Shown here: piece by piece, positions 24,723 to 36,400 of the stretch
Layout of the letters: every line of letters begins with the position of its first letter
How positions within the stretch are numbered: the stretch's first letter is position 1
Source: Dromiciops gliroides
Lineage: Eukaryota > Chordata > Mammalia > Microbiotheria > Microbiotheriidae
Assembly: GCF_019393635.1 (NCBI RefSeq)
Contig: NC_057867.1
Span: forward strand, 3,094,889 to 3,158,888
Direction: 5' to 3'
DNA length: 64,000 nucleotides
The notes under the pieces: generated by a model
Told to the model about the DNA's origin: nothing
Seen by the model: only the letters and a program-made list of their open reading frames with translations
The model's database searches: none
Program-made: the position numbers and the translations under genes

Positions 24723-24870
24723 TTTTTTTTTTTGCGGGGCAATGGGGGTTAAGTGACTTGCCCAGGGTCACACAGCTAGTAAGTGTCAAGTGTCTGAAGC
24801 TGGATTTGAACTCGGGTACTCCTGAATCCAAGGCTGGTGCTTTATCCACTGCGCCACCTAGCTGCCCCCT
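24723..24870 (-). repeat. WSINE1-like CORE-SINE, reverse
   Basis: A full copy with a T-run at left. It is flanked by the long direct duplication AACATTCTGAATTTTT (about 24710 and 24871). Confidence 0.92.
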
Positions 24871-24899
24871 AACATTCTGAATTTTTAAAAGTCAGTCTC

Positions 24900-26090
24900 T
24901 TGTAAGTTTGGTTAAGGTGAAGCATTGGCCCAGGAACTGATTACCCGTAGGTGAAATGATAAGGATGGTGGTGGCAATGATGGGACGACGATGACCATGA
25001 CTATGACTGAAATTTATACATGTATCCCTCCAATTTGTAAAAATAATTCTTAGGGTTTTTTTCTTACCTTTAATAACTTCAAGAATCTAGGTAAAGCCTA
25101 TGTAGTACTTTAAAGGTTAGAAAGTGCCCAGCTGGAAAAATGAAGTTTTCAAAACCAGCTAAACTAATGAGAAGAAGTGGTAGAGAGGCAGGAGACCTGG
25201 TTTCCAATCTTCCTTAGCCAGGTGAATGGTATGGATGAAGTGATCTCCAATTCTCTTTGCAGTTTTAAATTGATGGTCCTGCCTCAGATAGTCGGGAATA
25301 TTGATTTAGGGCTAGGAGAGACCTTAGAAGCAATGAACTCCAACCTCCTCATTACAGGTAGGACCCAGAGAGGGGAAGGATCACATAAACAGGTGGCAAG
25401 TGGCCAAATGCGGATTTCCATCCATGTTCTCTGGCCCCAAATCCAGGCCCCTTTTGACTTTCCTTGGCAGGCCACTTGACTTTCCGGAGCCTTTTATTAA
25501 GCTGTAAAATGGAGATGATAACCCTTCTGTTCTGTCCCTCGTGGGATTGTGATAAGGTTTAGAGCAGTAGAGAAACGTTGGTTCTAATTCTGAATGGCCA
25601 GACCCCAGCTCGAGCACCTAGGCAGATCCATGTGTTAGCTCCGTCTCTCCACCAATGTCTCTCCTTTGACAATGACAAGATCGAAGTTCTGATTTACCTA
25701 TCAGTGTGCTTAAGTACTGCCCAGTTGGACCAGTTCATGCCTCCAGTCCCAGGACTTTGTAGTTGTCCTGTCTTTTGAGACTTCATATCAGACAGCATCA
25801 AGAGATACCCTTCTGGTCACTCCCACAGCCCCCACCTGAGTTTGGGACCTTATCAACTTTCAGCAGGACTATGACAATAGCCTCCTGATAGGCAAGAAAT
25901 TCACCAACCAACTTAGCCTTTTGAGAACCATGTGTAGAATCTGAAAACCAAGGAGGGTCATAGAGGAAGAATACAAAAACAGGACTCGGGCAGGGATGGT
26001 TTCAGTAGGATTAGTGGTCCTTTTCAAAATCCATACTGGGGAAAAGAGAATGATCAGAGAAGGGAGTGGGGAAGGACTACAGTTCATAGT
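24900..26090. other. Intergenic, MIR remnants, no gene seen
   Basis: Two MIR-like remnants are visible, at about 25300-25450 (reverse) and 25460-25560 (forward). The rest looks unique and noncoding. Confidence 0.5.
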
Positions 26091-26486
26091 GGATGAGATG
26101 ATGATAATTGATGAAAGAGAGAAGGCTTAACTCTTATTTGGCTTTTGTTTTCTCTGCCAAGGAGAATAATCTTTGGACTGGAAAGGACGTAGCAAAAATG
26201 GCTAAGAGGGAGTTGATATTGAAGATAAGTAAAGCAATAGATAGCAAGAGAACATCTAGCTGCCCAGGGTGCTGAAAGACTTGGCAAATGTGATTGCTAA
26301 GCCAGCTATCGATCAGTGAGCTTGGAGAAATTGTAGAGCTCACCAGTGATGTGGGAGGACTGCAGAAGGGTAAGTTTCAACAGAAGGAAAGAGAATGGAC
26401 CTGGAATACTACATGCCAATGGGCATTCCCAAACATATTCATTAGTAAAAGGATAGTTAGTGATGATCTACAAAAAGAAGCAGTGA

Positions 26487-26640
26487 GAGGGCAGCTAGGT
26501 GGAGCAGTGGATAAAACACCGGCCCTGGATTCAGGAGGACCTGAGTTCAAATCCGACCTCAGATACTTGACACTTACTAGCTATGTGACCCTGGGCAAGT
26601 CACTTAACTCTCATTGCCCCACAAAAAAAGGTATATTTTT
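26487..26640 (+). repeat. WSINE1-like SINE nested in L3
   Basis: A full-length copy ending in an A-rich tail. The duplication AGAAGCAGTGA flanks it (about 26476 and 26651), so it postdates the L3. Confidence 0.88.
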
Positions 26641-27171
26641 TAAAAGCCACAAGAAGCAGTGATCACAAAAAGCCCCCCAAAATAGGTCCTACCAGAGTAA
26701 CCTTATAACCTCTTCTCACTGGTTATGAAATTGGTAGAGCAGAGGAATGGTGTCAATATAATTTGCTGAATTGTAGAAGAGCATTTGACCAAGTTTCTCA
26801 TGCTATTCCAGGGGAAAAGGGAGCTATGTGAACTACATACTACTTGGATTTGGGAACTAGTTGAGTAGCCAGAGGCAAAAACTAGTTATTATTCATGTTT
26901 GTGTGTTATGGTCTATAGAGAATGTCCCATGGAGGGCTCTGTGCTCTTTGTTCTTTTTGATAAAGGCACAGATGGCTGGCTTATCAAATTTGCAGATGTC
27001 ACAAAGCTGATACACTGGATGACAGGCCACAAACGAAGTATCTGAAGGCTTTGGTTCTGGGTACCACATTTTAGGAAGGGTATTGATAAACTGGCAAGTG
27101 CTCAGAGAAGGACCAGGATGGAGAAGGACCGTGAGTACATGTCATATAAGGATTGGCAAAAGGAACTGGGG

Positions 27172-27420
27172 TAGCTAGGCAGCGCTGCAGTGGATAGCAC
27201 ACTGGGCTTGGAAACGGGAAGACTCATCTTCACGAGTTCAAATCTGGTTGGTCTCAGACGCTTCCTAGCTGTGTGGCTCTGGGCAAGTCACTTCACTCTG
27301 TTTACCTCAGTTTCCTCATCTGTAAAATGAGTTGAAGAAGGAAATGGCAAACCACTTCAGTGTCTTTACCAAGAAAACCCCAAATGGGGTCACGACTGAA
27401 AACAACTGAACAACAAAGAA
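27172..27420 (+). repeat. RTE-tailed SINE nested in L3
   Basis: Head GTAGCTAGGCAGCGCTGCAG, core CTAGCTGTGTGGCTCTGGGC and RTE-like tail AAATGGCAAACCACTTCAG then CCCAAATGGGGTCACGACTG. It is flanked by AAGGAACTGGGG / AAGGAACTAGGG. Confidence 0.87.
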
Positions 27421-27789
27421 GGAACTAGGGATGTTCGTCCTGGAGAAGAGAAGATGCAGAGGCAACATGGGAGCTATCTTCAAGTATATGAAGGGCTCTC
27501 ATGTGGAAGAGGGATTAGCTTTGTTCTCCTTGGCCCTGGTGGACAGAACCAGGAGCAATGGGGCGAACTTTAGAAGAAGCCAATTTAGGCTGGAGGTCAG
27601 GAGAAACTCCCTCACAAGTCCCCAGAGCAGTGACTGCCTCAGGAGTCTATGGATTCCTCCCCTTCTTGGAACTCTTCAAGCAGAAGCTGAACGACCACTT
27701 GAAGGTCATGTTGTAGGTAGGATTCTCGTTCAGGCACAGGCGGGACTTGGTGACAACATGAGACTCGGTAGCCTCTGAAGTCTCTTCCA

Positions 27790-28270
27790 ACACTGAGGTT
27801 CGGTCACCAAGGGAGAAAGTGTAAAGAGAGAAGAGGACTCTTGGGGAACAGCCAACTTAAGGACTTGGAAGGAAGATTGGCCACCCAGGAAGGAGACATT
27901 GAAGAGGAGCCTTTAGGAGGTGAACCAGGAGCCTGTGGGGTCTCTGAGTCTAAAGTAAGAGAGGGGATCTGGTAGAAGAGACATTTTAAACTGCTAAGTA
28001 CTGCAAGGAAGTCAGGAAGGTTGGAGACAGACAAAAAGATTACAGGATTGATCCCACAAGAAGTCGCTGGAGGTTTTAATGAGGGCAATCTAGTTTTAGG
28101 ACCGTGGGAAGGCTGGAAGCCCAAGTGGGTAGTGAAGAAGTAGAGGAACCAGGGGAGGGAAACGACTTCCTGAAGTTTAGCAATGTGGAGGAGCTGGAAA
28201 CTGGATCATTCGTTGTTTCTGGAAAACCACTGGGAACTCTGCAAGAAAAGCTACTGGCTCCGCACGGGGG
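27790..28270. other. Intergenic, no gene seen
   Basis: Unique-looking purine-rich sequence. Open frames on both strands are short and lack motifs. Confidence 0.5.
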
Positions 28271-28495
28271 CTGCTCCAAAATTTACAGTGGCATTATTTG
28301 TGATAACAAAAACCTAGAAAGGAGATATTGTGCCCGGGGATTGAGGTATGACTGAAACAGTTCTGATATGCAAATATCATGGAATATGCCTGAGCCACAA
28401 AGAAGACAAAAGAGAATTTGAATAAACATGGGAAGACTTGTATGAAGAGATGCCGGGGGCAAAAAACCCAATATAGTGTCACTAAGTTAATCGAC
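28270..28495 (+). mobile_element. Degraded L1 fragment
   Basis: GTGGCATTATTTGTGATAACAAAAACCTAGAAA followed by GAATAAACATGGGAAGACTTG resembles the L1 ORF2 end region. Confidence 0.5.
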
Positions 28496-28694
28496 TGGGC
28501 AGAAAGGCAACAAAACTCTGATCAATTATATTAGTCCCTGTTCCGAGTTCGAAGCCCCCAAGGTAAGGGGTATAGCTCCCCCCCACCTTCTGTCTGCAAT
28601 AGAGAAATAACAAAGGTACTTTGAGATGGGATTTGTTTTCGTGTTTGTGAGGTGTCTTTTCTGTCCTAACAAAACGAGTAGAATAATGCACTCA

Positions 28695-28960
28695 GCACTG
28701 GATGGGCCCTCGGAAGTCAGCTAGTCCGAGAGAAGTTGAGGTCCAGGAAGTTGGGTGACTTGTCCAAAGTCGCAGAGACAGTAAGCTTGGAATCAGTTCT
28801 GGCTCCGCTGACTGTGTGATCCATGAGCTCTCAATCTGCAGGTTAAGGCTAAGTGGTTGATACCTGCCACTTGCGAGCTGTGTGACCTTGGGTAAGTCAC
28901 GGAATCTATCTAGGCCTGTTTCATCCTCCAGCCGACTGAAGGAGTGCGCTAGATGACGTC
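28695..28960. repeat. MIR remnants in both orientations
   Basis: A reverse-type block (AAGTTGGGTGACTTGTCCAAAGTCG) is followed by a forward block (CGAGCTGTGTGACCTTGGGTAAGTCA). Another forward MIR piece (AGCCTCAGTTTCCCTGCCTG) lies at about 29150-29230. Confidence 0.6.
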
Positions 28961-29289
28961 CGAGGGCCTTTTTTAAGCTCTTTCACGACAGTGCCAGCTG
29001 GACAAGGTGGCCGCACGGGCATGTCTGTCCTTGGGGGACAAAGTGGCCTGCTGGGCAGCCAGGGTGAGCAGCTGGCAGTTACGGTTGGGGACCTGTGGTT
29101 GGAGGAAAGGGCGCGGGGCTTTAAAGCCCGTTTCTGCCGGCGCGTCCTCCAGCCTCTGCCTGACCCTGGGAGAGTCTCTTGGACTCTCAGAGCCTCAGTT
29201 TCCCTGCCTGCAAAATGAAGGGATTGGATTTGTGATCCTAACCCCCCACCCCACTGCCGGCAGCTCTCGTGCCTCTGAACCGAGGCTGA

Positions 29290-30735
29290 AGGGGGAGGGA
29301 AGAAGGGGAGGCCGCCGAGGCATACAGGCGGCTTCCTGCCGCGTTCCGGCCTCCTCCGCTGCCCGCCCGGCCCAGCTAGGCTAGGACGGGAGGGGAGGGG
29401 CGCAGAGGGGCGGGCCGGGCAGCCGCCCTGGAGCACGCTGGGAATTGTAGTACACTGCCACCAGCACCCGGGAGGAGTCCCGGAGAGAGCATGCGCGAAG
29501 GGCCCTTCGGGCGAGTGGTAAACAGAGACGTCAGGCTGGGGGTGCTGCTTGTGGGATCAAAACAAAAGGGGAAGGCGGGCTGGGGGGCGCGGGGTGATCA
29601 GGGCGCGGGTCCCGGGCAGAGGGGCCGAGGCCCCGAGGGCCGGGCCGGGCCGGGCGGGGGCCGGCGCGGGCGGGCGGGGGGAGGGGCGAGTGGGGGCCGG
29701 CCGGGGGAGGGGGTAAGAAGAGCCATGCCATGCGTGACTCGGTGCCCCGGGGAGGAGGAGGCGGCGGCGGCGGCGGCAGCAGTGGGAAGGGAGGCTGGCT
29801 GAGAGTGGCCCGGGCCCGGGCAGGCTCCAGGGACTAGCCGCTTTGCAGGCACGTCTGGGGAGGAGCCCCCGGGGCGCCGCCGCCGCCGCCGCCACCACCG
29901 CAGCAGCAGCAGCAGCAGCAGGGGCAGCAGGGGCAGCCGGGGCAGCCGGGGCAGCCGGGGCAGGCGCCCCCCTCGTGGCCGGCCAGCCGGCCAGCCGGCC
30001 GGGGCCAGCGATCTGCCGGGGGGAGGAAGAGGAGGAGCAGGAGCGGGAGCGGGAGCCGGAGCGGGAGCGGGAGCCGGAGCGGGAGCGGGAGCCGGAGCGA
30101 GAGCGGGAGGAGGAGGAGGAGGAGGGATGGGCCGGGAGCCCCGGGCCCCCCTCGCCCCTGCCGCCGCCCCCCTGGCCGGCCCCCCGGAGTGCTGAGCCCC
30201 CCGAGCGAGGCCAGCCCCACCACGCATGGAGTCCGGCGGCCAGCGGGATGGGGAGCCCGGGCCGGGGGCGGCGCGCGCGCTGGACGTCGACCCCGATTTC
30301 GAGCCCCAGAGCCGGCCCCGCTCGTGCACATGGCCCCTTCCCCGGCCCGAACCCGCGACTCTGGGACCCGAGGGGCAGCCTGAACCGGGGCCGCCGCTGC
30401 CGCCGCTGCTGCTGCTGCCGCCGCCGCCACCGCCGCGGCCGCCGCTGCCCGAAGCTGGGGGGGGGCCCGGAGCCGCCGGCCGCCTAGGGGCCCCCGTCGG
30501 GGCCGCCGCCGCCGCCGCCGTCGCCGCTGCCGCCGCCGCCACGGGGCCCCGCAAGGGTGGCTCCCGCCGGAACGCCTGGGGGAACCAGTCTTACGCCGAG
30601 CTCATTAGCCAGGCCATCGAGAGCGCCCCCGAGAAGCGGCTGACACTGGCCCAGATCTACGAGTGGATGGTCCGCTCCGTGCCTTACTTCAAGGACAAGG
30701 GCGACAGCAACAGCTCCGCCGGATGGAAGGTACCG
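29290..30735. promoter_or_regulatory. CpG island, promoter and 5'UTR of FOXO4
   Basis: Very GC-rich, CpG-dense sequence covers the region upstream of the FOXO4 start and all of exon 1. It includes a ZNF143-type element at 29433-29451. It also includes a run of GGGGCAGCC units at 29921-29966 and an 18-bp GAGCGGGAGCGGGAGCCG-type minisatellite at about 30041-30115. The transcription start cannot be fixed from sequence alone. Confidence 0.82.
29433..29451 (-). promoter_or_regulatory. ZNF143/THAP11-type (SBS) promoter element
   Basis: The minus strand reads ACTACAATTCCCAGCGTGC, one base from the known ACTACAATTCCCAGCATGC element of housekeeping promoters. It lies about 780 bp upstream of the FOXO4 ATG at the edge of the CpG island. 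Confidence 0.7.
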
Positions 30736-33379
30736 CGTCCCCCCTCCTCTCCCCTCCCCTCCCCTCCTCTCCTCTCCTCTCCCCTCATCTCCTCTCCCCT
30801 CCTCTCCTCTCCTCTCCCCTCCCCTCCCCTCCTCTCCTCTCCTCTCCCCTCATCTCCTCTCCCCTCCTCTCCCCTCCTCTCCCCTCCTCTCCCCTCCCCT
30901 CCCCTCCTCTCCCCTCCTCTCCCCTCATCTCCTCTCCCCTCCCCTCCCCTCCTCTCCTCTCCTCTCCCCTCCCCTCCTCTCCTCTCCTCTCCCCTCCCCT
31001 CCTCTCCCCTCCCCTCCCCTCCTCTCCTCTCCCCTCATCTCCTCTCCCCTCCTCTCCTCTCCCCTCCCCTCCCCTCCCCTCCTCTCCTCTCCTCTCCTCT
31101 CCTCTCCCCTCCTCTCCCCTCCTCTCCTCTCCTCTCCTCTCCTCTCCTCTCCTCTCCTCTCCTCTCCTCTCCTCTCCTCTCCTCTCCTCTCCTCTCCTCT
31201 CCTCTCCTCTCCTCTCCTCTCCTCTCCTCTCCTCTCCCCTCCCCTCTCCTCCTCTCCCCTCTCTCCTCTCCTCTCCCCTCCCTCCCCTCCTCTTTTCTCC
31301 TCCCCTCCCCTTCTCTCCTCCCCCCCCCCCCCGCCAGCTGTGTGCCGCAGCCCAGTCCTGGCCCCCGTGCCGCACCGCACCGACGGGGAGGGCTCCCTGA
31401 CATCCCCTCCCCAGCCTCGCAGCCCCAGGCAGGCGGGAAGACCCAGGCGGACGGGGGCGACGGCTGCCCTGCGCTGCCCTCCCCTGCCGTCCCCTCCCCT
31501 CCCCTGCCCTGCCCTGCCCTCCTTCTGCCGCTGCCGCCGCTGCCGCTGCCTCGGTGGGGACGTGCTGTTGCAGAGCTCTTTTGGCCCTGGTGAGGAGGGG
31601 GCCCGGGGGGGGGGGGCTAGATGGGGGAGGTGGAAAAGGAGGGAATCTGTCTGGGGGCTTCGCAGAGGCAGGGCCTGGAGGGGGCAAGGCCAGGCAGGCA
31701 ATGATTGCAGCCCCTCCGGGGCCAAGAGCAGCCCCTGGGGAGGCGGCACTGCGGGCACCACCTGTTGTGCCCAGGGCTGCCGAGCGGCGGGGCCTTTGCC
31801 CGAACTGGCCTCGGCACAGCAATGGAGGGGTCGCCACCCGTCCATTCAGTGATGGAGAAGGGCCCTTTTAGGTCTCAAATTCTAGGATGTTATGTTGAGG
31901 CAGAGATCCTGGGAGGAAGCCTAGCATCATTACGGAATAATGGGGGGGAAGGGCTTGAGCGGCAGGATGCCCCCTCCTAAGGGGGGGACACCTCCCTAGA
32001 GATGGCCTGGAAACTGAGACTCCGGAGGCTTACGGAGCTGGGGGGGGGGGGACTTCTCCAAGGTTCCGGCTGCTGACGCTGCCACCGACACCACCGCAGC
32101 CGTTTACTGGATACCCCCCTTCCCAACCAGCTGTGGCAGCCTGCACCTGCAGCTGGCACAAAGGGCAGAGTAATCACCAGCCCCTGGGCACAGGAGGTAG
32201 ACTCAGGTCCAGACTGTCCCTAGGGGTTGAAAGCCTACTCTGTGCAAGGCTCTGATCAGATTGATAGACCGAAAGGCTGGACTTGCCAAACCAAGGTGCA
32301 GCCCCCCAGGTAGCCTACTCTGCCCCCTGAAAACAGAGCTGGCTCGAAGGCTGAGGAAGGGCCACTGGTTGCTGACTGCTCAGGGTTGGAGGGCTTCTCT
32401 TCTTTCTCCAAGCCCAAGATGGCCCTGTCATCCCACTTGCAATGGGAAGGCTGAGCCTGGGGCCACAGATCTGGGGGTTGGGGGGGGGGTACTGGTCGGG
32501 TCTTGCTTGAACTGACTTATTTGGCTGAAGTCCAAATTTTCACTGCCACCCAGTTTGGTAATAAGGATAACTGACATTTCTTGAGCTCCTTACCAACATG
32601 ATCTCATGTAAACATCACAGCAGTTCTGTGACGTGTAGGCACTAGGGGTGTTGCCTCTCTTTGACGGATGAGAAAGCTAAGGACTTAGCCTTAGCCTTAG
32701 GGGAAACGATTTGCCCGTCATCGCACAGCTAAGTGTCAGAGGCAGGATTTGAACCTAGGTCTTCCTGATTCCAGGTTGAGCAGTCCCACCACTAGATCCC
32801 CCTATTTGGACCCCAGTAGGGTCTAATAACATCCTGTAGGATTTAGGGGCCTGATGATTAGGCTGTCTGCACCCCCATTGGAGGAGAGGTGCGTTTCTAA
32901 GGGCTATTCAGTTGATCTCTCCAGCCAAAAGGTCAGGCCACAGCTTCCTAAAGAAGCTGGGTCTTGTGAGAGGTACAGGGGAGAAAAAGAATGTGCCCAA
33001 GGGGCTGGAGAGAGCAAGGGGCCAGCCATTGGGCCTGAACTCGTTGCGCTCCCATCCAGAATCTTCAGCTTTGTGGCGTGCGTTGCTAAGAGCCCAGCCT
33101 GGCTGAGAAGGTGGGGGGGGGGGCTCTCTCAGATGACGTCAGTCAGTATCAGGGTGGCCATGGCAGCAGTGGTGCCCTCACCCTAGTGTCCCCAAAAGGA
33201 ACATGGGAAAAATAAAAAGCCTCTCATCAGTGAAGCAGTCATGAGCCAGGCTGAAGGCTAGAGAAATCGGGCTCTTCCACAGAGCCCAGCCCCCACAATC
33301 TGAGTCTCTAGGTCCTGGGGCAACAGAATTTTAGAGCCTAGGGTGCAGGAGCCCCAGCTCTGACACTTCTTTCCTCTCC

Positions 33380-33420
<41 letters not shown>

Positions 33421-36400
33421 CGAGCGAGCTTAGGAAAGGGTCTTTGAGCCTCAGTTTCCTTATCTGTAAAATCGAGCCAATGTACCTGTAACCACCTGTA
33501 CCTGGAAGGATTGTTACGAGGAAGAGGCTGTAGAAATGGGACCCCTTAGCTTCTCCACACCTCCTCTGATTTTTACAAATGAGTAAAGTGAACCACTGAG
33601 AGGTTTGTGACTCGTGGCCTAGTTGGGGGGTGGGGATGGGGAGAGTTCAAGCCTTGTGGGAGAAGTCCAGGATTCTAGGAAGGGTTTGTGAGCTGCTCAC
33701 TTGTTCACTGTGTTGGCCTCATGGCCTCTCAGCTCAAGCCGGCACTGCCACTTCAGCCTGTGAGCTGGGAACTAAGCAAGTTCCTTCCCCTCTCTGGCTT
33801 GCCTCACTTTTCCCATCTGCCAAATGAGAGTACTGACCAGATGACCAGCATGAAAGTGATTTGGGGGAGGGGCCATGGAAAGTGTCTGCCAATCCTTGGT
33901 GTCCGCACTGAAAGAGCTGGGAACTGATGGGCCCCTGAGGGGAAGCCCACGGTCATTGCCAAGATGTACCAAGTGTCTCCCATGTGTCCTTTGATGTGCT
34001 GTGAGATAGACATGGGGGGGGGGTATGAATTAAGAGAAGGGCTCAGCCTCAGGAGGCTTCTGGTCTAGTTGGGGACAAAAGCCTGAAACTCATCAATCAG
34101 CAAACATTTATTAGGGGCGTCCTGTGTACCAGTCGCTGAGCTAAGAACTGAGGCTCCCCAAAGGCCAAATCAAACTCTGCCTTCAATTCAAATGGAGGAG
34201 ACAAACATGATGAAAAGAACCAAGTACATTCATGCCAGATCCCCACAGGGGAGGTGGAGGGTGACCTTAGAGGGGAAAGCTCTAGCAGGCTCTAATGAAG
34301 TACCCAATTGTGTGGGCCAGACAGTCTAAAAGGCTGGCTTGGAGCTCAGAGCAGTCACTTCCCTAGAGTACATACACACAGGGAAGGTATTGAAGGAGAA
34401 GGTGAGCCTTGGGGTGTGAAGTGGAGAGAAGGCAGAGTTTTAGAAACAGTAGACCGACATGACTGAAAGTGGGGGAAGGCTGGGATGGCCATGGAGCCTG
34501 GCCCAGCCAGCCTGAGGGGCATGTGGAAGGGGGGGGGGAGATTAGGGCATCTTGGAAGCCAGGGAAGGTAGGTCTTCAACAGGGCTTTGGTGATTCCAAT
34601 ATGCACTTGGTAGTGCCATGATAAATGGGGCCCTGGGCCTGGAGTCAGGAAGACCTAAGTTCAAATGTGACCCCAGACACGTCCTAGCTGTGTGACCCTG
34701 GGCAAGTAAGTCACTTCACCTCTGTTTGCCTCAGTTTCCTCATCTATAAAATGGGGATACTGGTAGCACCTACCTCACAGGGCTATTGTGATGATCATTT
34801 GCTATAAAATTTGTAAAACACCTAGCACAATGCCTGACACATAGTAGGTACTCTAGAAATCTTATCAATGCTGCTGCTGCTGCTGTTGTAGATTAAGGCC
34901 CTGGCCCACCATGGCTCTCAATTCCCAGCTTTTCCTCCCCCTCCTCTCCTAGTATAGAAATTCCCTCCACTAATTCAAGTCAACCATTCATCTGTAAATT
35001 TGTCTCAGAGTTGCCTGGGACAATCACAGATGAAGTGATTTACCCAGGGTCACGTAAGATGGGATGTGCAGGGCTTGAACCCAGGTTTCCAGGACAAATT
35101 TTGTATCCACTCCTCCGTACTGCCTCTCTCTTCTTCTTCTTCTTTTCAAAGTTCATTCCTTCCTTCATTTCTTTTTTTTTTTTTTTTGGTGGGGCAATTG
35201 GGGTTAAGTGACTTGCCCAGGGTCACACAGCTAGTAAGTGTTAAGTGTCTGAGGTCAGATTTGAACTCAGGTACTTCTGAATCCAGGGCCGGTGCTCTAT
35301 CCACTGCACCATCTAGCTGACCCTTCCTTCATTTCTTTAATAAAAGTGATGCTAATCACGCACACTCACACTCACAGCTAGCAGATGACTACTAGCTGGC
35401 AAAGCAGTTGACATGGACACATTCACCTTAACAACAATTCTTCCAACCTGGGGGCCATAGATTGAGCATATTCATCTCCTTAAGAGAGAGGAAGTGACAG
35501 CTAGGATCAGCCAGCTAATAAAGTAGCAGACCTGGGACAGAAGCCCAGGGCTCCTGACTCCCCAAGCAGGGTCATTGCATGGATCCTGCTGACTCTTTGC
35601 CAGTTGTTGCCTCGAACTTCTAGGCCTCCTTTTCCAATCGTGCCTCAGCCAGATGGTGCTCCTCTGGGTGTGCAGCCACCATCTGCCTTTCTGTCACTCT
35701 TTGGGTTATTGGAGACAATTCTGAACTGGATGAGACTTTGGTAGCTAGCCCCCTTCCCCCATTCTATGAATGAGGAGCCCGGGGTCCAAAATGAAGGAGG
35801 GGCTAGCTCAAAGCTGCTTAGCTAGTAAATAGCAGCTGTTTGGTTCGCTTAGGTTTGGAATGTTCATTCTTCTCCAAGTGCAACAAGCCATGGCTTGCTG
35901 CCATCTGCTCTAGCATCCGGAGGAGAACGTATGTGATGGGAACACGCACCCCTTATGTTCCTAGGGCCTTGGGCTTACACTACTGGGATGTTCTCCCGAT
36001 CTGAGGACACTGGCTCTGGGGAAGCAGAGCTCTGTGTGCCCAGGGCCATTAGCCAGTGTCCCAGGTGGGACTGACACCCGGCCTCCCGATGCCCCGGTGG
36101 GCTCTTCCCACTTCAGCAGCCTTGTTATGCTCCTGCCCCAGAAAGCCACCTCAAACCTGCACGAGGGCAATGGGCCCATGGAGTGGTCTGCTGGGCCAGC
36201 AAGTGAGCGTACCTCTTTACTGTGCTGTAGCACCCCTCCCCCAATGTAGTCAGCCCCCCAAGGGTGGAAAGTGCAATTAGGGTCAGAGAGTGCAGCACTT
36301 TGAGCTTCCAGGAGCCAGGTATGAGAACATTCTGTGCTGGCTGAGATATGATGGGATCCCTAGGGAAGAGAGGTTCTTAGGGGAAGCTCCCTTCCCTCCC

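Larger units (their letters stand above)
26090..27790 (+). mobile_element. CR1/L3-class LINE 3' end with nested SINEs
   Basis: The order of motifs is that of a CR1/L3 element: AGAGCATTTGACCAAGTTTCTCATGCTATT and TTTGCAGATGTCACAAAGCTG (RT region), then CTGGAGAAGAGAAGATGCAGAGG and CTTCAAGTATATGAAGGGCTCTCATGTGGAAGAG, ending near CCTCTGAAGTCTCTTCCAACACTGAGG. Two SINEs (26487-26640 and 27172-27420) interrupt it, each with its own target duplication. The element is ancient and its frame is lost, although one local open stretch of about 115 codons survives. Confidence 0.8.

Noticed and set aside
27431-27778. 115-codon plus-strand frame as a possible small gene
   Set aside because: The sequence is the 3' part of a CR1/L3 LINE.
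29598-30554. A 318-codon minus frame and a 214-codon plus frame with Arg-Glu repeats over the FOXO4 5' region
   Set aside because: The plus frame starts with TTG and lies out of frame with FOXO4. Both reflect GC-rich low-complexity sequence without stops.
30663-31845. Long Ser-Pro-Leu and Glu-Arg-Gly frames
   Set aside because: They are translations of the CCTCT tract in FOXO4 intron 1.
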